This document shows, piece by piece, positions 1 to 7,155 of a DNA stretch of 37,948 nt. Every line of letters starts with the position of its first letter. Positions within the stretch are counted from its first letter, which is position 1. The position numbers and the translations under genes were made by a program. The stretch spans positions 1 through 37,948 of the forward strand of contig NZ_JAFUMA010000086.1 in assembly GCF_017483025.1 (NCBI RefSeq), given 5' to 3'. The DNA comes from Anaerotignum sp. (lineage in GTDB: Bacteria; Bacillota; Clostridia; Lachnospirales; Anaerotignaceae). The notes under the pieces are model-generated. The model worked only from the letters and a program-made list of their open reading frames with translations, ran no database searches and was not told where the DNA came from.

Positions 1-378
1 AGCGGCGTTGGGCCGAAAGGGGCTTTGGGTTTCCTTTCCATGCTGAAGCCTTCAGAAATCATCATGGCGATTTTGTCCGATGATGTGAAGACCCTTTCTA
101 AGGCGCCGGGCGTTGGCAGAAAAACTGCCCAGCGTGTGATTTTGGAATTGAAGGATAAATTCAAAACAGAAGAAGCCCTTTCCATGGGTGGCGAAGAGCT
201 GGAAGGTATCGTAGAAACTTCCATTGGCGGCGATGCCAAATTTGAAGCCATCGATGCCATGACGGCTCTGGGTTATAGCCGCAGCGAAGCGGCAAAAGCA
301 GTCAATGCTGTGGCGGCGGAAGGAATGTCTACGGAAGATATCCTGAAGGCTGCACTTAAGAAAATGATTACATTCTAA
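1..378 (+). CDS. ruvA: Holliday junction DNA helicase subunit RuvA, C-terminal part (5' end outside window)
   Basis: RuvA binds the four-way Holliday junction as a tetramer and loads the RuvB motor for branch migration. The reading frame is open from base 1, so the gene begins upstream of the window. Visible are the end of the first helix-hairpin-helix (SGVGPKGALG), the second one (APGVGRKTAQRVILELKDK) and the C-terminal domain III (about the last 50 residues, with ALGYSRSEAAKAV), which contacts RuvB. The order HhH, acidic linker, domain III matches the family. ruvB follows after 25 bases, the usual ruvAB arrangement. The identification is secure; only the N-terminal OB-fold domain is missing because of the window edge. 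Confidence 0.96.
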   Translation, partial: SGVGPKGALGFLSMLKPSEIIMAILSDDVKTLSKAPGVGRKTAQRVILELKDKFKTEEALSMGGEELEGIVETSIGGDAKFEAIDAMTALGYSRSEAAKAVNAVAAEGMSTEDILKAALKKMITF

Positions 379-403
379 TGATTAGATAAAGCAGGTGTTT
401 ACC

Positions 404-1408
404 TTGGAAAACAGACGAATTTTGACCACAGGCTTGCGGGAAGAAGACCGCGAGCTGGAGCCAAAACTGCGTCCTGCTGCGCTGGAAACATACATCGGGC
501 AGGAAAGTGTAAAAGAGAATATGCGCGTGTTTATCGAGGCGGCGAAACAGCGAAAAGAAGCCTTAGACCACGTTTTGCTGTATGGTCCTCCCGGGTTGGG
601 CAAGACCACATTGTCCAATATCATTGCCAATGAAATGGGTGTGAATATCAAGACCACATCGGGCCCTGCCATCGAGCGTCCCGGTGATATGGCGGCGGTG
701 CTGAACAGCCTGAATGAAGGGGATATCCTTTTTATCGATGAAATCCACAGACTGAACCGTATGATCGAGGAAATTCTGTATCCCGCTATGGAGGATTTTG
801 TTATCGATATTATGATCGGCAAAGGCCCCGGGGCACGTTCCGTCAGACTGGATTTGCCCAAATTCACATTGATCGGTGCCACCACAAGGATAGGCCTTTT
901 GACAGCACCCCTTCGGGACAGATTCGGCGTGGTGCAGCGGTTGGAGCCTTACAATGTGGAAAATCTGAAAATCATCATCAAGCGTTCTGCAGATGTGCTG
1001 CAGGTGGAAATTGATGACAGCGGTGCGGAAGAAATTGCCCGCCGCTCCAGAGGGACGCCCAGACTGGCAAACCGCATGCTGAAACGTGTGCGAGACTTTG
1101 CGCAGGTGCGTTATGACGGGGTTATCACGGCGGAAGTGGCAAGATTTGCATTGGATTTATTAGATGTGGATAAGATGGGCTTAGACCAGATCGACAGAAA
1201 GATGCTCCTGACCATGATTGAAAAATTCGGTGGCCGTCCCGTTGGTCTGGATACTTTGGCGGCATCCATCAACGAAGAATCCGACACCATAGAGGATGTA
1301 TACGAACCCTATCTGCTGCAGCTGGGCTATATCCAGCGCACCCCCAGAGGGCGTATTGTGACGAAGCTGGGCTATGAGCATTTCGGTATGAAGCAACCCG
1401 AAGCCTGA
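404..1408 (+). CDS. ruvB: Holliday junction branch migration ATPase RuvB
   Basis: RuvB is the hexameric AAA+ motor that drives branch migration with RuvA. Visible motifs are Walker A ([10 protein letters not shown]), Walker B ([10 protein letters not shown]), sensor 1 ([18 protein letters not shown]), the arginine-rich [12 protein letters not shown] segment and the winged-helix end ([17 protein letters not shown]). The product is 334 residues from TTG 404, a normal family length. I chose TTG 404 because AGGTG at 393-397 then sits as ribosome binding site at good spacing and the protein begins ENRRIL as in relatives. A GTG at 395 lies inside that binding site and would add three residues. It is followed after 14 bases by a small unknown gene in the same run. 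Confidence 0.96.
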   Translation: MENRRILTTGLREEDRELEPKLRPAALETYIGQESVKENMRVFIEAAKQRKEALDHVLLYGPPGLGKTTLSNIIANEMGVNIKTTSGPAIERPGDMAAVLNSLNEGDILFIDEIHRLNRMIEEILYPAMEDFVIDIMIGKGPGARSVRLDLPKFTLIGATTRIGLLTAPLRDRFGVVQRLEPYNVENLKIIIKRSADVLQVEIDDSGAEEIARRSRGTPRLANRMLKRVRDFAQVRYDGVITAEVARFALDLLDVDKMGLDQIDRKMLLTMIEKFGGRPVGLDTLAASINEESDTIEDVYEPYLLQLGYIQRTPRGRIVTKLGYEHFGMKQPEA

Positions 1409-1422
1409 AAGGAGAAAGTAGC

Positions 1423-1686
1423 ATGAAGCTGAAAATAAATGAAGTGATCGAAAACGTAAAAGATGAACTCCTTTGCTACGAAGAAGGCGAAAAGCTGGTC
1501 GGCAGATGGGAAAAGGAATTCAAGGAATGGATCGAAAAAAATAAGGGCAAAAAGAAAGACATCGTTGTGGATAAGGGCGGCGTTTCTCTGAAAATCAAGG
1601 ATGAAGAAGAGATTTTTGAAATTGCCGATTCCTATATGGATGCCATCATCGAAGGCAGCGTGAAGCAGTACTGGGAGAAATTCTAA
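1423..1686 (+). CDS. small hypothetical protein, 87 aa
   Basis: I do not recognise this family. The 87-residue protein is highly charged and rich in Lys and Glu, with no signal peptide or membrane segment. It looks like two helical parts flanking a short strand-like middle (DIVVDKGGVSLKIKDEEEI). The ATG is preceded by GGAGAAAG, and the gene sits 14 bases after ruvB and 12 bases before the PNPOx-fold gene, so it is almost certainly cotranscribed with both. The tight spacing, good ribosome binding site and codon use like its neighbours support a real gene. Its function is unknown. Confidence 0.8.
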   Translation: MKLKINEVIENVKDELLCYEEGEKLVGRWEKEFKEWIEKNKGKKKDIVVDKGGVSLKIKDEEEIFEIADSYMDAIIEGSVKQYWEKF

Positions 1687-1698
1687 GGAGGGGTATCC

Positions 1699-2184
1699 AT
1701 GAGACCAATGAGAAGAAAAGACAGACAGGTGACAGACTTCAATAAAATCATTGATATTATCGGTCGCTGCGATTGCTGCCGTCTGGGTTTCTGGGATGAA
1801 GAAGCGAAGCAGGTCTATATCGTTCCTCTGAATTTTGGCTATACGGTGGAAGGGGAAAAGGTGACATTCTATTTCCACGGCGCCCATGAAGGCAGAAAGA
1901 TCGACCTCATCAAAAAAGCCCCCAGCGTTGGTTTTGAAATGGATACCAACTATAAGCTGAACGAAGGGGACGAAGCATGCGAATATTCTGCAAGATTCCA
2001 GAGCATTATCGGCAATGGCGTTATCAGCCTGATCGAAGATGTGGAAGAAAAGAAACAGGGGCTGGAGCTTCTGATGAAGCACGTTTCCGGCAGAGATGGT
2101 TGGGAATATCCTGAACAGATGCTGAAAAATATGTCCGTGATGAAGCTGGAAGTGGAAGAACTGGCTTGTAAGGAACATGAATAA
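1699..2184 (+). CDS. pyridoxamine 5'-phosphate oxidase-family (split-barrel flavin-binding) protein
   Basis: This 161-residue soluble protein resembles the small PNPOx-like/Nim-type split-barrel proteins, which bind FMN and occur widely in anaerobes. Family-like features are an N-terminal MRRKDRQVTD segment, a core strand pattern YIVPLNFGYTVEGEKVTFYFHGAHEGRKIDLI, and a C-terminal stretch (MSVMKLEVEEL) that normally closes the barrel. The substrate cannot be told from sequence; members include nitroimidazole reductases and uncharacterised flavoproteins. The start has AAGGAGGGG 6-12 bases upstream. It is the last gene of the ruvAB run and ends just before a strong two-way terminator. Confidence 0.88.
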   Translation: MRPMRRKDRQVTDFNKIIDIIGRCDCCRLGFWDEEAKQVYIVPLNFGYTVEGEKVTFYFHGAHEGRKIDLIKKAPSVGFEMDTNYKLNEGDEACEYSARFQSIIGNGVISLIEDVEEKKQGLELLMKHVSGRDGWEYPEQMLKNMSVMKLEVEELACKEHE

Positions 2185-2190
2185 AAAATT

Positions 2191-2222
2191 AACCCGAGGA
2201 AATCAATCCTCGGGTTTTTCTT
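2191..2222. terminator. bidirectional intrinsic terminator between the ruvB run and addB
   Basis: A 10-bp perfect stem (2191-2200 with 2207-2216) has a 6-base loop. It is followed by T-rich sequence on the plus strand and, because of the A-run at 2182-2188, by T-rich sequence on the minus strand. It serves two convergent genes. The addB stop codon lies inside the loop (2203-2205), so the last codons of addB form one arm of the hairpin. Confidence 0.93.
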
Positions 2223-5200
2223 TTGTCATCAAATTGTCCCAGAAATCTGCTTTGCTGATTTTTTTCAATTTGCGCCATTTTGGCTTTTCTTCATAATCAT
2301 GGCGGCAGATGGAGCGATATTTACAATAGCTGCAGGGGGTTCTCTGCCCATCCCGATAAGGAGAGGGAGCGATGATGCCTGCCTTCATGGCTTCGCCGAT
2401 TTCCCTTGTGCGCTGGGCCACGAAATCCAGAATGGCTTCATACTGCTCTTCTGTTGCCAGATTGGAGGAAGCGGAAACATCGCCTTTCTTCGTGTAGCCC
2501 ACAGGAACGATAGCGGAAGTCTTTCCTGCACCTTCCGTCAGGCTGTTGTCCAGTCCTTTGATGAGGGCATCCTCCTGCAAAATCAACCCTGACATCTGCA
2601 TTTTTTCATACAGCGTCTGTTCGATTTCCTCGGCGGAAAGCTCTTTATCCAGAGACAAAGTAGGATCGGTGATGCGGAAATAGAATACCCCGCCGGGCTT
2701 CAGTTCCGCACCTGTTTTCTTATAATATTTCAAGTAAGCATCCAGATAAATGAGCAGCTGCAGCTGCAGGCCATAGAAAATATCCTGGAAGCTGAAAGTT
2801 TTACTGCCGGATTTATAGTCGATGATTTTAACATACCGCGTGCCTTCCGCATCCAGCAGGTCTACACGGTCTATTTTCCCATTCAAGATCAGGCTGCCGC
2901 CATCTGCCATCTGGATAACGATAGGGGGCAGTTTTTCATGCAAACCGAAGCCCACTTCGTAACCCTCGGGGGTGAAATCGCCCTGCTGCAGATGCTGCAC
3001 CAGTGTCCATGCTGCTCTGACGGAAATGCGTTTCAGGCGGCGGATGAGATATTGATTTGCAGCGGAATCCATCAGCACCCTGTCGCTAAGGCGAGGGGCG
3101 GCTTCATCCACGGCATTTTGGATGAGGGATTCTGTTTTTTCCTTCGTCAGGTCCGGCCATTGGATGCTTTCTTCTTCCAGTTTGTTAGAGAATAACTCCA
3201 GCACTTCATGGAACAATGTACCCAAATCAGGGGTATGCAGCTGATACAGTCTGCGTTCCTCTGCCTTCAGGCCATATTCCGCAAAGAAGGAGAAGGGACA
3301 TCCGGCGAAGCGTTCCAGACGGGAAACACTGGAGAGGATGTTTTTACCATAGAGGGCCTTCGTCGTTCTGGGAGAAAGCCGCTCGGGCTTACCCGTTTTG
3401 CCGATGCCTTTTTTCAGCAGAGAAAGACGATTTTCCCATTGTATATTCTCATCGAAAAAACTGTAGATATCCTGCCACAGGGGAGAGATGGGCGTTTCTT
3501 CCGTATGCTTGCGCATTTCTTTGCCCAAAAGATGGAAGGCGGCGACTGGAGAGGTTTCTTCCAAAGTGAAGGCGGGCATGGCTTCTATTTTCAGGTTTTC
3601 ATCCATTTTCTGCAGCCTTTCGATGAGGGAGGAAGGCGCCTGTTCGCGCCCTTCATTATCCGCTGCGGCATAGGTCAGCCACAGTGCTTTTGAAGGTTTC
3701 GTCAGTCCACGGTAAATGAGGAATTGTTCCTCGAAAATCTTCTGTTTGCCGCCGCCGGCCAGTTCCACGCCCTGGGCAGTCAGCAAATCTCGTTCTGTTT
3801 CCGTAAAAATGCCCTGAGCGGTGGCGGGGGAAGGCAGCACCCCTTCATTGACGCCCAGAACGAAAAGATATTTGATCTCGGGCAGGCGGCTGCGCTCCAG
3901 ATCGCCCACCAGCAGGCAGTCCGCCGTAGGGGGAATGACACCCATGGTGCATTTTTCCAGACCGGCTTCCAGAATTTTCGCCATTTCGGGCAGGGTCAGT
4001 TCTTCCTTGCCCAGGATGGCATCGGCTTTTTCAAAAACATCCATCACCAGCTGCCAGATCTGGCGATATTCTTCGGCTTTGTTCAGGTTGCCCTTTTCTG
4101 CGGCTTTCTGGGCCCATGCGTCCAGGGTTTCCGCAGCCTGCAAAGTGTCCAGATGTTTAATGATGGCATTCAGGAAATCTTTGAAAGGGAAGGGCTTCTT
4201 CTGGGGAAGGGCAAGGAGGGGCGCAAAGGGCGCCAGCACCTTATCTCGCAGGGCGTTGATGGCATCCACGGTCTCTGCCCCTTCTTTTACAATGCCGTAG
4301 TCCCATGTTTCCTGTTTCCATTTCCAGCCCTTGATGCCATAGGCAAGGACGTAATTTTCCAGAATGTCGATTTCTTCCGTAGTCAGGGTAGATAAGCCGG
4401 ATTTCAGATAAGAAAATACAGCTTCGTATTTGAAATCGTAAACAAGGATATCCAGTAGCGCCGTCAGCAGGCTCACCAGGGGATGGGAAGCCGTTTCCCT
4501 TCTGGCATCGATGAAGCAGGGAATATCATATTCTTCCAGAATCCCCCGCAGATTTTTTTCGTAGGTTTCCATGGCGTTGGTCACAATGGCGATATCCCGA
4601 AAACGAATATTTTCTTCCCGAACCAGACGCAGGATTTTCCCTGCGGCGAAGCGAATTTCCTCCTGCAGAGAAGGACAGGCGGTGATGTGTACGCTTTCCG
4701 CCAAGGGGGCTTTTTTGAAAAAGCTATAGAAATAGTCCCGTTCCAGATTGCGGAGAGCATCTGTTTGGGAACGCATATTTTTTTCTAAAATCGTCGGCTT
4801 TAAGGGAGCCAGACCCAGTTCTTCTGCCAAGGCCGCCAGTTTTTTCTTCGTTACATAAGGTTCGTAGAAGGGGGCGGAAGGGGGCAGAAATGCGCCGTAG
4901 AAGCTGTTTCTATCCATAGGCAGAGTGATGTTCACCTGATAGGAAACCTGCAATAAACGGCGGATGACGCTGTATTCCTGAGGCGTGAAGCCATAGAAGC
5001 CATCTAACCAAAATTCCGTATTAGCGAAACCGAGGGTGTCATCCAGTCTTTCCGCCAGAAGCCCCAAAGTCTCATCGGCGGAGATATAGTCCTGTTTTAA
5101 AAATTCCAGATAGGAACGGTAGATATGGGTCAGGTCATTCAGTTTTTCCTTCGCCGCATGGGAAAGGCTTTCTGCCTGGGAAAGTTCCTCCGCCTGGGCA

Positions 5201-5604
5201 GGGGAGATGCGATACTGGAAAAATTCGGAGATGGTCAGACCCAACTGGTCTACGAAGCCGGGCTTATCCATCACGCTCTGGAAATAGGAGATGTTCTCCT
5301 TTTCTTCCAATAAGATTTTCCTGAGAGCCATGGATTTGCCGATATCCCCCAGAGGAACACGACTGCCGATGCCTTTTTTGGAAAAGACCCGGTGAGCCAG
5401 ACGGCCGAAGCTGAGAACTTCTGCCGTCAGGATAGCGTTCTGCCCTGTTTTTTCGATGAGGTCACGCTCTGCCTGAGAGGTGAACTGTTCGGGAACGATG
5501 AGCACCTGCCGTTTCTCTCCTGTATTCGCTTGTCTGATGATTTCTTCCATGCAGAGGGTGGTCTTGCCGGTGCCCGCTCTGCCGATGATGAAACGCAGTC
5601 CCAT
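2203..5604 (-). CDS. addB: ATP-dependent helicase/nuclease subunit AddB
   Basis: AddB is one half of the AddAB helicase-nuclease, which resects double-strand breaks to load RecA. The 1133-residue protein begins with a Walker A motif (GRAGTGKTT, about residues 8-16), continues through an inactivated UvrD-like helicase body, and ends in a RecB-type nuclease domain with FHEVLELF, GKIDRVDL and KIIDYKSG. Four cysteines of the iron-sulfur staple are present: one near residue 768 (FAGCPFSF) and three near 1090-1100 (CSYCKYRSIC). AAGAAGGG lies just before the ATG. The gene stands alone: it converges on the PNPOx gene downstream, and addA, its usual neighbour, is not in this window. Confidence 0.96.
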   Translation of the reverse strand: MGLRFIIGRAGTGKTTLCMEEIIRQANTGEKRQVLIVPEQFTSQAERDLIEKTGQNAILTAEVLSFGRLAHRVFSKKGIGSRVPLGDIGKSMALRKILLEEKENISYFQSVMDKPGFVDQLGLTISEFFQYRISPAQAEELSQAESLSHAAKEKLNDLTHIYRSYLEFLKQDYISADETLGLLAERLDDTLGFANTEFWLDGFYGFTPQEYSVIRRLLQVSYQVNITLPMDRNSFYGAFLPPSAPFYEPYVTKKKLAALAEELGLAPLKPTILEKNMRSQTDALRNLERDYFYSFFKKAPLAESVHITACPSLQEEIRFAAGKILRLVREENIRFRDIAIVTNAMETYEKNLRGILEEYDIPCFIDARRETASHPLVSLLTALLDILVYDFKYEAVFSYLKSGLSTLTTEEIDILENYVLAYGIKGWKWKQETWDYGIVKEGAETVDAINALRDKVLAPFAPLLALPQKKPFPFKDFLNAIIKHLDTLQAAETLDAWAQKAAEKGNLNKAEEYRQIWQLVMDVFEKADAILGKEELTLPEMAKILEAGLEKCTMGVIPPTADCLLVGDLERSRLPEIKYLFVLGVNEGVLPSPATAQGIFTETERDLLTAQGVELAGGGKQKIFEEQFLIYRGLTKPSKALWLTYAAADNEGREQAPSSLIERLQKMDENLKIEAMPAFTLEETSPVAAFHLLGKEMRKHTEETPISPLWQDIYSFFDENIQWENRLSLLKKGIGKTGKPERLSPRTTKALYGKNILSSVSRLERFAGCPFSFFAEYGLKAEERRLYQLHTPDLGTLFHEVLELFSNKLEEESIQWPDLTKEKTESLIQNAVDEAAPRLSDRVLMDSAANQYLIRRLKRISVRAAWTLVQHLQQGDFTPEGYEVGFGLHEKLPPIVIQMADGGSLILNGKIDRVDLLDAEGTRYVKIIDYKSGSKTFSFQDIFYGLQLQLLIYLDAYLKYYKKTGAELKPGGVFYFRITDPTLSLDKELSAEEIEQTLYEKMQMSGLILQEDALIKGLDNSLTEGAGKTSAIVPVGYTKKGDVSASSNLATEEQYEAILDFVAQRTREIGEAMKAGIIAPSPYRDGQRTPCSYCKYRSICRHDYEEKPKWRKLKKISKADFWDNLMTKEKPED

Positions 5605-5637
5605 TTTCGTTTCCCTTCTTTCTCGTTATTTTCTTCT

Positions 5638-5666
5638 ATGATACAAAAGAGACGATGGTTTTTCAA
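5638..5666 (-). promoter_or_regulatory. sigma-A promoter of addB
   Basis: On the minus strand there is TTGAAA (5661-5666), a 17-base spacer and TATCAT (5638-5643). The -10 ends about 33 bases before the addB start codon, fitting a short leader. No other convincing minus-strand box lies in this divergent gap. Confidence 0.7.
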
Positions 5667-5736
5667 GGCGAACATCGGTATAAAGGACAACGATAAGGAA
5701 TATGGTAAGGGTAAGAAGATTTGAGGAGGAGATTTC

Positions 5737-6153
5737 GTGGGCGGTACGAAATTTGTGGTGGTAAAAGCGAAGGAACTCATCAAAACGGCGATATTTGCCG
5801 TGCTGGGTGTCATCATCATCGTTGGACTCATCACCTTTTTCCTGAATATGGGGAAGGATGAGGGAACAGGTCAGTATCGAGATGGTACATATTATGGGGA
5901 AATGAACGTGGGGGATGAAACGGCAGAAATTGCAGTGAAAATTGAAGATGGCGAAATTGCCGATATTTCCATGGAAGAGCCGACGGAAACAGTTTCTGTA
6001 TTCTATCCTCTGCTGGAAACAGCGGCAGAGGAAGTGGGGCAGGCGGTGGTAGCCAGCCAGTCTCTGACCGTTGAAGTTGACCCGGAAAATACCCATACGT
6101 CCCAGTTGGTTTTGGACGCGGTGGCGGAATGTCTGGCGGAAGCAGAAAAATGA
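5737..6153 (+). CDS. membrane-anchored FMN-binding-domain-like protein
   Basis: The 138-residue protein has a short cytoplasmic start, one membrane helix (about residues 14-37, AIFAVLGVIIIVGLITFFL) and an outside domain that follows the FMN_bind pattern: YRDGTYYGEM, then AVKIEDGEIADIS, then a helix and ASQSLTVEVD, ending in a helix LVLDAVAECL. In the family the segment before the last helix carries the S/T-G-A-T flavinylation site; here it reads ENTHTSQ, so covalent flavin attachment looks lost. The start is GTG 5737, chosen because GAGGAGGA sits 6 bases upstream. The role is unknown; it may bind flavin non-covalently or have lost it. Confidence 0.75.
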   Translation: MGGTKFVVVKAKELIKTAIFAVLGVIIIVGLITFFLNMGKDEGTGQYRDGTYYGEMNVGDETAEIAVKIEDGEIADISMEEPTETVSVFYPLLETAAEEVGQAVVASQSLTVEVDPENTHTSQLVLDAVAECLAEAEK

Positions 6154-6155
6154 TG

Positions 6156-6186
6156 AAATCCTCGGTTTTACCGAGGGTTTTCTTTT
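6156..6186 (+). terminator. intrinsic terminator after the FMN-binding-like gene
   Basis: A 10-bp stem (6156-6165 with 6171-6180, one T-G pair) with a TTTTA loop is followed by TTTTCTTTTT. It directly follows the stop codon at 6153 and separates this gene from the M23 gene. Confidence 0.88.
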
Positions 6187-6241
6187 TATGCAAGTATAAC
6201 TTTTCTTTTTGGGACATAGGATACAAAGAGGAGGGATACCA

Positions 6242-6613
6242 ATGACAGAACAGGAAAGACGCCGACGCAGACGGGAGATGGAACGGCGGATGCGGGCGCG
6301 GCAAAATATGTGGGGTAAAGAAAAACGGAAGGAAAAGGGCGGCTTGCTGGCCTTTCGGACATATGTAACGGCGGTTTTGGTGGGGGGATGTTTGTTGATA
6401 TCCTTATTCCAGACGGAGACTTCGGAGATGGTCTGTGGGAAAGTGAAGGAAACCATTGCATATCAAGTTTCGGCGGAAGAATTGGATGTTTGGAAAACGC
6501 GGGTGTCGGCCATTTTGAAAAACGCTGGCGATAGCCTGCCTGCCTTTGAAGAAAAAGAAATGCAGGAGGAAGAAAAGAAGGCCTATCGTCCCGATACGGA
6601 GGAATCCCCCTAG
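6242..6613 (+). pseudogene. M23 metallopeptidase, N-terminal membrane part (frame-broken gene, first half)
   Basis: From ATG 6242, preceded by GAGGAGGG, this frame gives 123 residues: a very basic cytoplasmic start rich in Arg, one membrane helix (about residues 41-57, TYVTAVLVGGCLLISLF) and an acidic outside linker. It stops at TAG 6611-6613, directly after a run of five C (6606-6610). Skipping one base there continues into the M23 peptidase domain in the next frame, giving one protein of about 282 residues with the layout of SpoIIQ-like or related anchored LytM proteins. Either the gene is broken, the run of C is miscounted, or the ribosome shifts +1 at CCC-TAG. The upstream frame up to base 6209 has no better start. 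Confidence 0.75.
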
Positions 6614-7091
6614 TGTGCTGACATGGACGGGGCTTCGCTGGGAAAAGAAAACGGAGGACTGGATCGACCCGGTGCAGGGCATCATTACGTCTTCCTGCGG
6701 CGTGCGGGAGAACCCCATCTTACATAAGGAAGAGATACACGACGGACTGGATATCGCCGTGACAGAAGGGACGGACGTTTTGGCGGTGAAAAGCGGCACA
6801 GTGACGGAGGTGCGGACTTCTGCTACATACGGCAAGGTTCTGAAATATGAAACGGAGGACGGCTATGAAATCATGTATGCCCATCTTTCGGAAGTCCTTG
6901 TGAAAAAGGGCGAAGAAATCAAACAGGGGCAGGTGGTGGCCAAATCGGGGAATACGGGTCTTTCCACAGGGCCCCATCTGCATTATGGTATCTATAAAAA
7001 TGGGGAACTGCTTGACCCGATGGATTTCGTTACTTTGGGCTGGACGGACGGCGTACGGGCAGAGTATAAAGCAAGAGGGGAAGTATTATAA
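6609..7091 (+). pseudogene. M23 metallopeptidase, catalytic part (frame-broken gene, second half)
   Basis: This frame carries a complete LytM/M23 zinc peptidase domain: HDGLDIAV (first His and Asp ligands), the middle segment YEIMYAHLS, and GPHLHYGIY (the H-x-H pair). All expected zinc and catalytic residues are present, so the domain itself looks intact. It has no start codon of its own with a ribosome binding site; the nearest possible start (TTG 6546) lies inside the first half without such a site. It therefore depends on a frame shift from the frame that starts at 6242. The family cleaves peptidoglycan cross-bridges or, in the sporulation channel protein SpoIIQ, has a structural role. No terminator follows before the RNase E/G gene. 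Confidence 0.8.
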
Positions 7092-7108
7092 AAGAAAATG
7101 ATGCAAAA

Positions 7109-7147
7109 CCTGCCTTTTTCGGTTATGATTATAAAATGAAAGGCAGG
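7109..7147 (+). promoter_or_regulatory. inverted repeat that would cover the ribosome binding site of the RNase E/G gene
   Basis: CCTGCCTTT (7109-7117) is perfectly complementary to AAAGGCAGG (7139-7147), with a 21-base loop. The 3' arm contains the only purine-rich segment in front of the TTG start at 7156, so folding would hide the translation start. No T-run follows, so it is not a terminator. Confidence 0.55.
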
Positions 7148-7155
7148 GATGCACT

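Noticed and set aside
6546..6608. Independent TTG start for the M23 catalytic domain
   Set aside because: No ribosome binding site, Lys/Arg-only start overlapping the other frame; a frameshift joining the two halves explains the data better.
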